From Toxoplasma gondii ME49 (taxonomy: Eukaryota; Apicomplexa; Conoidasida; Eucoccidiorida; Sarcocystidae): a stretch of 64,000 bases of DNA. Position 1 is the first letter of the stretch, and every line of letters begins with the position of its first letter. The stretch lies in NCBI RefSeq assembly GCF_000006565.2, contig NC_031471.1:186001-250000 (forward strand). Direction: 5' to 3'. Positions 1 through 13,100 of the stretch are shown here, one piece after another. A model generated the notes under the pieces. That model made no database searches. It was not told the origin of the DNA and worked only from the letters and a program-made list of their open reading frames with translations. Both the position numbers and the translations under genes were made by a program.

Positions 1-1611
1 GTCCCTCTCGTTTTGTGATGTCTTCTAATTCACGTAAATCGAGGATTGCATAACCGGGGTTACAGAATTCAACTTTGGAGCACGATACGTCACACGGCGG
101 GGTGTCGACAAGTGAAGAGTGTAAACGTACTTTTAATACGACAACGTGGAGACCGCGTTCTGGACGGTTATACTACGACTTGGGCTACTGGGTGTAAGGT
201 CGCTGTTTCTACTGGATCCGAGTTCTAGTGTGTGGATACACAGCACTAACCCGCGGGCGCGTTTATAGCAACAGCCTAAGTTCTTTTTTAGCACATCCTA
301 CCACAGAAAGTTACCACTCTTGTCATGGAATCCTCGTCCGAAATGGCTTCCCCTCAGTATTCTGTGCCACACGTAGTTGGTTGCGACAGGTGACCGTGTA
401 TACACGTTGGACGGCGGGGAGCTGAGTATGCACGAAAGTGGGTGCTTCGTCCACGGCGTACGTTATTGGCTGCATGACCTATTCAGAGTATAAGTGATAC
501 GATGCATCCCTTTTTCTTTATCTTTTCTCCTTGTTCAGACGATTCGGTTTTAATAAAAGAGGCTCCCAGATTCCGCAGATTTGTTGTAACTGCTACACCT
601 CTGCATTTCGGTATCGCCTTAAGAAACGGTTTGTCCCGCGGCTGACACGCGTCCTTTTCTGGTGGGGGTGCCTGCGTCCGCATGGTCACTTTATGGCGTA
701 AGAAAAAGAAGTTCAAAATGCAGCTAGAAACAAAACAGCCAAGACATTGAGGTTTTCCAGCGCGAACTTATCCGCTGGCTTCCCGTACCTGCTGCACGCT
801 AAGTGCACCAAGTGCAGCCACAGCGAACTCTCGTCGAAAACGGCCGGGCACAGTTGTGGATGAGGGTTGACATTTCGTGTGCGGAGGGTCCCGGCGCCTT
901 TCCCGTCGACTGTTCTTACCGAAGTGATCTGAGGCGTTTGGTGAAAAAACAGAAAGTTTGTTGTGTTGCCCTTGTTCCGCGGCAACGTGTGGCTGAACGC
1001 TGTCTCGCAGAGTCCTTTCACCCATTACAAAGGCATGCTGAGCTTTTCTCGGGGTTGAGACGCGTCCGCACCGAAGGAGGGACGGAGTATGCACAGATAA
1101 TTGCGAGGATCGCGAAGTCGGCCGCCTCTGATCGTCTGAAAGGTTATAGGTCCTGGGGAAACGCGTAGATACTTCCCGTTCCTTTTGTCATGCCACAAAG
1201 CGAACGTTGCCTTTTGAGAGACTTATTCATGCATGCTTACGTTGTGGTTCGCTTGATCTCTTAACCGGTAGAGGCGGGTACGTCTTTGTAAGTTCCACAT
1301 TTGAGGGGGAACAGGTTTCGGATCCCCCACGTAGATGCTGAGCCTCAAGTGTTCACAATTCCCTCGCCTATTTGGGGGAAAGTCCGTATTTGCGGTAACA
1401 TCCAAACGAATATATGTTTTTCATTTTTCCTGGCCTGCGGGCTGGCGTTTTATTGTCTGTTGTGAGGGGCTTTAAGCACCGCATCAAAGTAGCAGGGAGG
1501 CGCCCCAGTTTTGCGGCAAATTTGAACCTCCTAGACGCGGATTAACAGACGTGTGTTCGAGAGTATTCAAGCTTCAGTAGCACCAACGCTGTGTAGTCGC
1601 CTAAGTTTACA
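1..1611. other. Intergenic / 5' flank of choline kinase gene
   Basis: I see no supportable gene here. Short open frames exist on both strands, for example 803-1168 (+), but they start at non-ATG codons or lack any family similarity. The segment probably holds the promoter and 5' untranslated leader of the kinase gene starting at 1612. A palindromic TGCATGC lies at 1230-1236, about 380 bases upstream of that ATG. This heptamer is a known AP2-type promoter word in coccidia, but it also occurs within genes in this window. Confidence 0.5.
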
Positions 1612-4600
1612 ATGCAGGTACTCGCGTGTGTGCTGGGCATTGTCTGCCTCTATTTAAGGACCGCTCCTGCGTCCCCTTCAGGCGCTGGCTCTTTGTTTCT
1701 GGTGGCCAGTGGCGCGCAGACAGAGCCAGCAGTGGACGACTCCGCTGTACAGCAAGGGTCGACCGCGGAAACCTCTGTCGCGCCGACGCATTTGCGTGGA
1801 AGTGATGGAGCTCTTCGCACACAAACGCCGCAGGCGCGGCCGCTCGCTGAGATGTCTGCACAGCAGACGGAAGCCACAGCTGGCGCCGCGGCGAAGGATC
1901 CGAGTATGCCAGGGCACCATGGTGACCCGCATCTGAATGATGACGTTGCTAAAGTGCAGTCGTTTATCGGGTGCTGCGTAAAGGGCTGGGAAAACCTTCC
2001 GGAAAGCTCTCTGCGCGTCACCGTTCTCTCTGGCGGCCTCAGCAATCGCCTTTTTGCGGTAGATGCCCTCCCACCGCCGGAGGCGCGCACTGGCAGCAAC
2101 CCCATGGGCCATGCGCTTGAAGCGCCGGAACGAAGTTCGTCCGGGAAAAGGCACACGCATTGTCCGTGTGGAAATTCGAGGCAAGAGCCGCCGGAGACCG
2201 CCGCCTCGAATTCACCCTCCGTAACGAGGGATGAAACCCAACCGCCGCAGCGAGTGCTCGTTCGGCTGTACGGTCATGGCCAAGAACATACTTTCTTTGA
2301 TGCAGCTGAGGAACGTCGCGTGTTCAAACTTTTAGGGGATATGGGCCTTGCCCCGAAATGTCTCGCTGAGTTTCCAGTGAGTGGATAGCGCGAAAACGCT
2401 TCTGCGTACTACATTTTGCCGATTCTAGGTTGTATTCGAATACAGAAGCCGGGACTGAGGGCTGTGTAACTCACTTCCGCAAGGCGAAACATAACTGGCC
2501 GGTGGAGGGTTGTAGCCTTCAAGTCTGACAAAAAAAGGATTGCAGTGGAGTGCGGTTATCCCTCGTATTGCCTCTGATCGGAAACAGCGTAGGCTTTCAC
2601 TATGATCACTGCCATCTGACTGGGGATGACGGTCTCTGGAACAGCAGGATTTATACGCTTTTCTACGGAGAGTGTAGACTACCTGATGGAGTACCCGTTC
2701 AGATCTCGGATGTCAGCGTATCCCCTCCACCCGCCCCCCTACCTGATCCGAGTCAGGTGCCTTCCATATGTAACGGAAACACACTCATTCTTGTCGTACG
2801 ATGGACCTGCCTGTACCCGTCTCTCAGTCCGTGTCTGCTTGTTTCTTCTGACGGGGAGTCTCCGGCCTGAACCATGAGCTTTCAACGAATTCTGTGTTAA
2901 CAGGGTGGCCGAGTCGAGACCTGGATCGTAGGACAAGCTCTGAAGCGGACGGAATTGCAGAACGAGGCGGTGCAGAGACAGGTTGTTGATCTTGTAAGAT
3001 TTCCTTTCAACTTGAACGCTTCCCGACCTACCGGCATCTTCCACATCTCAGGACTAGTGTTAGTGAGGGATGCTGCCGAGTTCGGATTTGTGTGTCAGCT
3101 GGTTGCCCGCAATTGCTCGTGGTTTGGCGTCTTAGGCGCTGCTTTGACTCTCGTGGATGCACGACAGAGGACTACTTACAAGTATGTTCTGGGGAATGTG
3201 GTGCCGGCGCAGCTCGTTGCTGCAGCGTCGTCTTCTTTATCTGCTGTGTCCTTGTTTTTCTCAGCTCGCGGACTTCCACCAAACCATTCTGCCTCCGTCG
3301 GGAAGTAACTACTCGGCCGACCCAGCTTGGTGCCGGTGGGTGCAGCAATTGCCACAGGCGTTTAGTGGGCATCGAACCAGCGAGGACTGCAACTCCGAGC
3401 AGGAAGACCCCTTCGTCCGCCCGCGTTGCGACTTTGCGTTCTGTCGCCTTGATGCATGGGCCGAAGATGCGAAGAAAGGTTCTGCGTCGCGGCTCCAAGT
3501 CGGCACTCAGATTCCTCCTTTGCATGCATCCATTTCTCGAGGAGTTTCGACCGACGCCGCTGAGGCGAACGGTGTTGTCACACCTGAGGTAACGGGTCCT
3601 TCCTCGCTGTTGTCTCCCGCGGAGAAGCGTCATCTCGATCGTGTCGGCCTGCTTCAGTATTACACCGAGGAAGCGAAGAAGCTCGAGGAGGTACGCCAGG
3701 GAATGCTTGTGATGGGGTTCGGCGAAACAGTTTCGCATCCCCGTATGGAGTTCCTGATCGGTGATTTATAGGTCGTCTTTCCGGTGTTTCTGAGACGACA
3801 GTGTCCCCTGAACGGCTAACAGTGGTGCATAGGGTGCCACGACGCGCTTTGGTTTCGAGTTCCTTGACTCGGGCAGTAGCAACAACGGAGAGAAATGATG
3901 GGGAGGAACGAGTATGGCTCATGAGCTGCGAGGCATCCGTTACCCGTTTGCTGTATCTGCCTCATGTATTAGAAATCGCGATCGAGTTGAGTTCTTTCAA
4001 ACTCCCGAATCCCTCTCGCCACCCGCGTTCTGTGGTGCGCCAGGACTTGGCATGGTGGCCTTCTCTTGGTTGCTTGCAACTGGGTGACGGCTGAGAATCT
4101 TCATTCCGCAACTGTCCGCAGGATCTCTGGTATCCGCGTCCCCACACTATGTCATTGTGTTTTTGTGCGTTTCTCATAGGTATTGCTCGCACGGGTGAAG
4201 TACGAACTTGACCCAGAGAGAGTGAGGGAAGTCTACGGAAGTCCTGAGGCGTGGCGACTGCTGTCTGGTGCGTCGATTGTGTTCTCTCACAACGACGTAC
4301 AGGAGAACAATGTGATGCAGGTAGGCAAGAGGTCCTGCGAAGGACGCTCGCGGCGCTCGCTGCTCTCGGCACAGGCCCAGAAGAACGTGATCTTGTCGTC
4401 GCTTAAACAGGCAAAGCGAAAACGAGTATAGAACAGGCGAAGTCGCGTCATGAGTACTCAGTGAACGTCAATGTTCGATTTGAAGTTTATGGGAATTTTA
4501 AGATTGTTGACCCGATCGAGGTCCACCCACATGCAAGAACATGCAGACGACACTTTCACGGTGGATACAACATCAGATGTCGCGTAGGGCATGCAGAATG

Positions 4601-6951
4601 ATACTCCAAGTATCCCCAGACGTTATGAGGAGCAGCCTCGGCCTTCGATGTCACCTGTGATGGTCGGAGGGTCGCTCGAGGTGCTACAGCGGTGGCAAGC
4701 AAGATAAACTGTAGCGTGTACAATCTGTCCGTCGAGAAGATTTCGATTTTGATGGTTCTGCCGCGAATGTGTCTTGACGCAGCACGATGACGGCGTTCTG
4801 CAGATGATCGATTTCGAGTACTCGGGCAGAAATTTCCGAAGCTATGACATGGGCAACTTATTTCGGGAGATGACGATTGACTATGCAGACGTTCAAAGTA
4901 AGGGCAAAGCTGCTGGTCACGAAGCCGGTGCGGAGGTCTTGAGGTTTTCCCTGAGATGGGCCTGTGACATGCAGTCTCCGTTCTCTGGGTATAGAGGCTG
5001 TGTGGCAGGGTATTGTGAATTACGGATCATTGTTATGGATATTTCATGACACGCAAAGAAAGCACCGCCAGCCGACCGGTTTTGGATGGCATTGGTTTTG
5101 ACTCCGCGTAATATGCTGGAGAACGTTTATCAGAAATTCGAGCTTTGGATGCCCAGATGATGTCTATTCGTCTGTAGGTCATTCAAGGGTAGAGACCAGA
5201 GGGGGTGGCGAGTGAAAACAGGTGGTGCGGAACCGGCGACCCAGTTCGTGCTACGGTTTCTGCTGTCGTATCATAAAGAAACTCCTACAGTGTAGTCGTC
5301 TGTTTCCTGTAACGCATACGTTACGCATAACAATGCGATCTGTCCGCAGTGTACCCTTTCTTCTCCGTCCACTTGACCGACTACCCCTCGCTGCCGGTTC
5401 GACGACGCTTCATCACGCACTATTTGAATCGCCTGCTCACAGTCTACGGTTCCACGTCCGGTGTCTTGGCAGTTATTCCGCGGGGAACCATTTCCAAGGC
5501 TATGGTGGACAACTTTGAAGTTATGGTAAGCCTTTGAATGTGCGGTCATGCCTGCGTCTGGCTCTCCTCCAGAGGGGGCGGGGGGTCAAGTTGTACGGTG
5601 GCAAGGCGCGCGTTTCATGGGGGATGGTTCAGGGAGAGCCGGAGGCGGCATTCTAGAGTCGGTGGGTGTCGAGGACGGTCAATTGGACGGTGATTCTGAG
5701 CCGTTTTCCGAGTAACCTGTTCTGCACTTGCTTGGACTCTGTCAACAGGTGGAGTTCAGCGGCCTGATTTCCGATCTTCTGTGGGCCTTCTGGTCTCTTG
5801 CTCAGTGAGTTCTTCGTCACACGCTCGCATCAGGTTCACAAATCCTATGGAAACGATATGCATCTGAAACACCGGCAGTTCGGGCGCTTGCCGAATGACC
5901 GCGTGTATCTGTGTCTGTCTATTTCTGATCCATTACATCTCTATCTCTCAAAATCAATCTAGAGCTGATTACGGCGCGTGGTGTGCGCGTTGAGACACTT
6001 GGTGGATTGCTCGCAGGGGTACTTTGTGAGCATGACGTTATTTGTAGATCTTGTAGGCAAATGTAGGATCTCCAAATAAACGCCTAATACCGTTCGCTTC
6101 CTAATGCACTTCCTGCCATCATGAGAGAGGCAAAATATAGGCGATTCGTGACGTCTTAACCCAAGACACCGGACATTCTGAGCCGTTCTCAAGAGAGCAT
6201 GCGGTTCCACGCGACACGGAGCCAATGTTGATCAATGGGATTCTTCTTTTTGCGGAATTTCTACGGGATTTCAAATGCGGTTCGTGTGTGTGCAGGATGC
6301 CAGATGCCGAACCATCGGACGAGTTCTCCCACATGCAGTACGTTTTGTCCCGGTAAGTGTTTTCGCTCCACCTTTAGGTTTTGTGAGGTGGCAGTTATTG
6401 CCGAAGGGGTTTTACACCCCTGGTGCTTTCGAAACCTCCGGCTATGTGCCCCGCTATTTTGGTAGGATGTTTGCTTGGTGCAGATGGCGCAGAAAATACC
6501 TCTCTCTTTGTATATCTGTACATTTCTCTCTTTTTATTTCTGTATTCAGTTTTATTTGTACGTCTGCGTGTATACCTCTGTTCAGCTATGCCTGTCTTCA
6601 CCAATATATACATATACATATATATGTGTATGTCTGTATAATATTCGTGCCAGCATTCGGGGGTTTCTGTGTGAGGAGTGTCACAGCCACAGTATCGAGA
6701 TGAGTGAGGGACAGCGAGGTCGCATGCAGGTGGAGTCACGCGCCTTGAGCTGAGGGCTGTACATATTTGCGTGTGACTGGGGCACCGCCATGAAGGGAGA
6801 CCTGGCCAGCGCCACAGTTCGACCCTGTAAAACGCTCCGCAGGTATCTGTACTTAACTCGGATAACACAGTGGAACTTGGATTCAATGAAGATCTCAGTT
6901 TGTAGTCGAGAGCGTGTACTCTCGTGGTTTGTCCGTGCTGTGTGTGTGTGA
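1612..6951 (+). CDS. CK: Choline/ethanolamine kinase (choline kinase more likely), 9 exons, 644 aa
   Basis: Exons inferred: 1612-2376, 2904-2993, 3265-3690, 4180-4320, 4783-4897, 5350-5525, 5749-5804, 6296-6352, 6843-6951 (stop TGA 6949-6951). They sum to 1,935 nt. The product phosphorylates choline (or ethanolamine) with ATP, the first step of the Kennedy pathway. Seen: the ATP-loop motif SGGLSNRLF at about residue 140, the Brenner-type phosphotransferase motif HNDVQENN at 464-471, and the choline-kinase motif IDFEYSGRNFRSYDMGN at 483-499, which carries the metal-binding Asp. The C-terminal helices, such as DLLWAFWSLAQ, also match the family. The first ATG has A at -3. It opens a hydrophobic segment (MQVLACVLGIVCLYL) that reads like a signal peptide or anchor, which is unusual for a cytosolic kinase. 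T. gondii choline kinase is reported to carry an N-terminal hydrophobic peptide, which agrees. Insertions lie between the ATP loop and the conserved RVLVRLYG strand, and in exon 3. The HNDVQE form favours choline over ethanolamine kinase; substrate choice is inference. Confidence 0.9.
6603..6640. repeat. AT-rich microsatellite in the last choline kinase intron
   Basis: An imperfect (AT)n/(ACAT)n tract lies in the intron between exons 8 and 9 of the kinase. Such tracts are common in coccidian introns and are likely length-polymorphic. No function is implied. Confidence 0.75.
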
Positions 6952-9900
6952 ATGTCGGCAGACTGACCCTCTATGAGCTTAAGAAAAGCGAGCTTATTCG
7001 GCGTGGACTCTTCCCGGCTCGAAAGTGACTGGAATTTGGAGTCAACGCAGCTCGTCCGCGGAGGGGGGTGCTGTGGGTCACGAACATTGTTACGTGAACT
7101 TCTTGTTTGCAACCTTGTTCGTGCGACGGAGGCTAGTTTCGTTCGTCTGGGTCCGCGTCAAGAATCGTGTTCCCGGACGGTGTTTTTTTTCGCATGCAAG
7201 CACTGATTGGGCGGCTTCGAACACAGGAGTCGTGGCAACGCAAAATGCGTTCCGTTGATCTGCTTTTGCATTTTCGGTCTCAACAAGAGATTCGCTATGT
7301 GTGTGGTCGACAGCATCAGTCGCCGGGTTGACCAAAGCTGTTGGGGCGCTATACTTTGCGAGTCGACTTCACACGGCCATTTAAGTGGCTTGCGTGTGGT
7401 TCAGCATTGAAGTGCTGGCGGTGCCGTGAGTGGTACATCCCTACTGGTTTCACTGTAATCAGCCGTTAAACGGGACGACCACTCATTTATGGCAGTGCAG
7501 TTATGTGATTTTTTCATCTGATAGCTTTGCTTCTGTTTCGGAGTGGACGACCGTCTTTTTTAGGATCGATTCCGTTGATGCGTGTTACAAGCGCTGGTAG
7601 CTGTATGTGACGTTCACCGGGATCCGTTTTTTTTTGTGTACTGCCGAATCCGTTTCGTAAAGCAGCCTGTTTACAGGTGCTTCAGGCTGAAGGCAAAACA
7701 GTAAGTCATTACTCGTGACTGCCGCCCGTTGTGGCTCAGAGTTGTACCACTAACATGGGGCGCTAATATCCGACTTCTGCTTGACTACTGCCGACACAGA
7801 AAGAAAAACCAGTTCCGCCTAGCCGAATTGAAACTCCGAACCAGTTTGGTCAGCCCAAGGAACAGTGGGATGTTCGCTGTCTCGCAAGAACGCAGAGAAG
7901 AACACGTCAGTCTTTTCTGTCCCATATTCATTTCCGCATCACCACCGGGTTAGTCGGACGTCGCTTTTGACACTCCTTGCGTTTTCTTAGTCATCTTGCT
8001 TTTCGGGCGCCATACGCGAAATTGCTTTTCACCTTCCGCTCGTGATTCTAAGACCCTATGGGCTGCCGTCGTTGCTGCCTTTCCCGTTCTTCCGGCAGTG
8101 CCTCGATTGTGGCGATCTGTCCGTGATACCAGAACCATCAAACCAGTACTTAATGGAGGGTCTACTGTTCAACCCACATCGCGACCTCACTCTGAACAGA
8201 TACTCTTGAGTTACGTATACAGAACCTGTGTGCAGCGGACGATCGCATTGAACTTGCAATTCGGTTGCTGTTGGCGAGAAAACTAGTTTTTCGAAGAGGA
8301 ATCTACGGTTATGAGGTACATGCCTGCTTCGAAGTGCCGCAAAGAACGCGTTTTTCTCTGTACGACAGAAACTCGTGCGATGCTAGCGAGACTGGTCGTC
8401 GAGGCGCCCGTATTGTTTCGCGGAAACCAGATGGTGAGCGCCGCCCCCTGATGTTTGAGACTTTGCATGTGACTTCAGCAACCCTACTTTGCACATTTCC
8501 GGCATTGTGGTCTATTAAGAGTATCGTAAATCAAAAGCTTTGTCTTCTTGCCGCTCGCAAGAGCAATGAGGCCATTAGTTTGCGTCACCCGGAAAGAAGC
8601 GGTTTGATTACATGCAACCGAATTTGACTGGAACCTGGACACCCCCCCCCCAGGAAGCTACATTCTGTTCTGTAATTCTCCTCTGGTTGGATGTGGTTCT
8701 CTTTCACTTCTCAAATTTGTGTCCAGCACCTAGCCATAAAAAAATAGTACCGCCGACCCTGAAACATGTGGTGCTCGAAGGCCATAAGGAACACACTGGT
8801 AGCAAGCTGCAAGACATCTCGGGACGCGGCAGAACCTGAATCCATATTTTTAAAGTTGATCATTATTACATTGTGTGGCTTTGGTTAACCATCTCCTGAC
8901 ATCGAAAATCATCTGCGAGTGTTCAGCTACGATAATTCCGAACCATGGATCTCGACTGGTACAAAAAAGTTACCATGCCCTCCGTACAAAGCCGGCATTA
9001 AGAACTGATAGCTTCATTAAACATGTGCCCGTTAAAGGCGCTATAATCCGTATGAAATGACTGTGGAACTACACGCAGAATGTGATCATCTCTCTCATTC
9101 GCGCTGTACAACACATAGTGACAGGCAGTACATAGTTGCCGATATCCTGCTCTCTTCGCTTTCAGCTCACCCACTATTGGAGAGCGCAGGAATCTGCCCT
9201 CACCTACAGCAATTCTTTTGGCACTCTTATTGTGTGAAAAGAATGCAGACAAGAGAGTCCTAGCTACTGTTTTACCACCATCGCAACTGTGTTCCACGAA
9301 ATGGCAGCAGAGCGAACCCCGGAAACAGCAATTTTTGGAAGCCGCACAGAAGAAACGACCCACTTCCATCCAACCCAGGCTTTAAGAATTGTCGGAGCAT
9401 CACTCCGTAGCAGAAGAAACCGCAGTGTCCCGATATTTCGACGAATCTTCGTTTACCTCCCGGAAAATGGCGGCAGAATCAAAAACCAGATGCATGCAAC
9501 CCCGGCCAGTTTGACTTACGTCAAAGTACGCTTGTCTTGCGTGCTGTGGCTTGCGCTCCTGGTGTTCAGCGCGGTACACTTTTTAATGCATTGACACAAT
9601 CGTGTGTTTTTTCGTTGTCATTCGCGTATGAATCGTTTGACGCCATGTTGGTGTCGAAACGACCCTGTAAAATAAACCCAGAATCCACAAAGCAAATCTC
9701 AGGTCAGCCACTGCGGAAAGATAGCGTCGATTTAGTTTGGTGTACCATGGAAGCGTGTCGTGTGCAAGCCGGCAGCCCAGCCCCACAAGGGAAAGAAAGC
9801 TGTAGTTTCTTTCTGGGATCATTCTAGGCTTTCGAGGATGCGGGAAATGGGTGAATGCGGTGTTCACAGAGTGTATCTGACAAGTCTTCGCCGCGGCCTT

Positions 9901-10165
9901 GCCTGTGCTTCAGGTTCGACCGAAGGTGAGACACACACCACTCGCGTCTGTTTCATTTTGGAGTTCTGCCGTTACGCGCAAACAATACGTCACTCGCCAT
10001 CGCGTCTTCACACGGCACAGCCATGTTGGCGAAACCCGCACGTCAATTCCTGCCCTTCCACTGCCTGTCATGCCTGGATCCCACCGTGATCTCTTCACCT
10101 TGATGTCATGTTTTGCCTTATTTCCTCCAGCTGCGCAATCGCTGCACCTTGGAGTGATAAAAACG
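6952..10165. other. Intergenic region between choline kinase and TGT genes
   Basis: About 3.2 kb without a gene I can support. It should contain the kinase 3' UTR and the TGT promoter and 5' leader. A pure C run occurs at about 8642-8651. Several 60-120 codon open frames on both strands lack family similarity or proper starts. The frame used by the first TGT exon is open from at least 9899 onward, with in-frame ATGs at 10070 and 10103, so the coding start could lie upstream of the one chosen. Confidence 0.5.
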
Positions 10166-13100
10166 ATGGATTCACTTCTGAGTGGGTGGATGCTCCACCC
10201 GGCCCTCTTTGGTGTGAAGCGTGACTGTTTACCAACCTACACAGGCGGGAATCGTCGTGTGTCGGCACCCAGCCGACGCAGGACGAACCGCTGTTCTTCG
10301 TTAAAATCACCCCCGCTGCGTTTGTCGAGACGCTCTGCAGTCGTCAGTATCTTCCTGCTCAGCATCTGCGGGCACATTTGGGGTCGGGAGTGGGGGAGTG
10401 CGACGCGAACGGCGGTCCTCCATTCATTTCCCTGTTCTCCTTTGGACGCGTCGCCGATTCCCGTGCAGATCCACAGGGTTGCCAGACACTCGCATTCTAG
10501 AACTTGCACCCGCCGCTGGCAGAACTTTTCCTCCGCGCTGCCTCCTGGGACACAGTGTAGCGTCACCTTCCCGGAGCATTTCCGGTCGCCCAGAACTGGT
10601 TCCCGCCCCGGTACACTGGCACTCTTTGCCTTTCTCCAAAAGCGCGTGTTCTCAAATGATACGGCTACGGGAAGCCATCCTATTTTTCTCTCCGTCTTCC
10701 GTGAAGCTCAAAAGCCGTCTCTTGGCTCATGCCACCGCAAAACCCATACGCCCTGTGTCCGTCTTTTCTCAACACCTTCTCCGAAGGAGCCAGGACGGCG
10801 GGTGGGAAGTTCACGGATTTGTGTCGGTTTTCTTGGTGGCTGCCTGTCGAAGAAGCAGGCGCGGCTCCCGTGGAGGTGGGCCGCAGACTACCAGCTCTTC
10901 AGGTCCACACAGCAGCGGCACTGGACGGTGTCTCACAGTGCAACGCTGGACAGCTTTGGAGCGAATTCGCGAATGCGCAGGGTACCTCGAGAGGGAGGAA
11001 ACACCTCGAGAGCCACTCGAGCCAAGAGCAGACTGTACGGGGGCATGGTCCCGTCCCTTCAAAGCGGATTGTCTTTGCCGGACATCATCACCGGGCGGGA
11101 GGAAGGGAGTCCGAAGGCGGGAACGCCCCGCGTAGGTTTGATTCGGACCCGTTTCGGGGATGTGGAGACACCCAACTTCATCCTCTGCGGCACCAAAGCC
11201 ACAGTGAAAGGCATCACTGTCGAAATGCTCCGTGAAGCAAACACACAGGTGCGGTCCGACTGTTGAAAGGCCGGTTTGCGTCCTCCGAGAACGAAGTAGG
11301 GGAAACGACATGCAGCGGTGGTCCTTTTTTCACGATTGCCGCATGTTTGCTCAGAGTCTGCGAGTTTTACTTCGTCTGTGCGAAGGAATGGATTTAAAGA
11401 CTTGTCAATCGTACCCCAGTGCTCATTTTCCAGTACGGCTGTGGTGTCTTGTCTCTCAGATCATTCTTGCCAACACCTACCACTTGCTAGTGTATCCGGG
11501 TCCAGAAGTCATTGAACGCTTGGGCGGACTTCAGGTACTTTTCTGTCTTAGAACTCTCCTGACGCACATCCATTGGTTTTCTAGAACTTGCAAGTGCTTC
11601 TTTTCTTTTTTTTAAGCCTATTTTTCGGGATTGAAGCTTTATCAGCGACAGGGTGCCCGGTCGTGTGTGGTCCATGATTGCTCCTACAGGAACAATTGAG
11701 ACTGGCAATGTGCAACAATGTAGTTTGTATCGTGTTGCCTGTCGTGGCGAAACTCTTTCCCTAGAAAGAACTTTGCTTCTGTCGGAGAAATTGCAGGAGG
11801 GCAGTCTTGTTCCTACGTCGTGACAGGGGCACCAACGTGCTCTTCTGCTGACTGCATTTCGAACTCCTTACCCGATGCAATTCTACCTCGTTCTCCTCCG
11901 CCAGGACTTATATGCAGCGCATATCCAGTGCACGGCACTGTTTCTTAGAAGCGTTTCTCGAGGTTTCGGTCTCCTGTGTTCCTGCGAGGGAATGTCTTCC
12001 AAAGTATCGACCGGGAGTGTATTGGATTTCTCTTTGTTTTCCTCAGCATTTCACCGGCTGGCACGGCCCGATGTTCACCGACAGCGGCGGCTACCAGATT
12101 TTTTCTCTGCACCATGGCAGCATTGCCGATGAGGTGAAGGGCCGTCGGCGGGGTAGTGTCAATCGCGGCGAATCGGTTTCAAGGGCGTCTGTGCCTGGAG
12201 CCTTGGAAGGCGACAGAGGTGATAAGCTGGACGCCGAGAGCCGCCTCAACAATGAAGGCCGTTTCGACGACGCTGTGTTCGACAGAGACACAGATGGGGA
12301 CGATCCAAACTCGCACTTACTCCGTCTAGATGAAACAGGAGCCGTTTTCCGCAGTTACCACACGGGACAGCGGATTGAGTTGACTCCCGAAAGAGCTATG
12401 GAAGCTCAGGCACAACTCGGTGGGCAGCGTACAGGCGTATGGAAAAATACGTTTCAGAACGAATGTGGGTGATGCCCAGGTGCAGGTGTGGCGGCTCCAG
12501 CCATTTCTCGTCAGTTGAACACGATGTTAGAGTCACTGCTTCGGCTGCGTCGTGGACCGTTTGCATGCACGACAGAGCAGCGTTGCTTGCGTTCTACGAG
12601 AAGCACTGCGTGTGTTCGAGTGGAAACCTTCCGAGTAGGCGCGCGCCCCCGCGTCTCTGTGTGGCACCTTCTTCAGGAGCGGACCTCATTGTTGCACTCG
12701 ATGAATGCACGCCGTTCCACACTTCCAAGGTAAGGCCTGGCCGAGTTGGGATGTCTCGTCTGCTGCCCGACAGGCGCCCTTTGACTGCCGAGGCCCCCAC
12801 AGACCCATTGGATTCGGTTTCTTGACACTTCAATCAGAGTTCCGCGTCTCCTGTCCCTCAGGGTTACACGGCGGCTTCGATGCGACGGTCTCACCGGTGG
12901 GCTCTTCGGTGTCTTGTCGCTCTCAGTCGCCTCAGGGAAATGCGGGGTGGACTGCCTCCACAGTTCCCCGTGTTTTACGAAAAATATCCAGCGACAAGCC
13001 AGCCAGCTTGTCGGTCTCCTTCCTGTGACGCCGTTCTGAGTGGCGTCCGGAAACGCTCGGTAAATAGGGTCACTGCCGACGACTCGGAAGAGTCCACGCG

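Noticed and set aside
803..1168. 121-codon plus-strand open frame near the left edge
   Set aside because: It starts at GTG rather than ATG, has no family similarity, and overlaps equal-length frames on the other strand.
3691..3771. Extension of choline kinase exon 3 to the stop at 3771
   Set aside because: Use of the GTACGC donor after 3690 joins in phase to the exon at 4180 that carries the HNDVQE motif.
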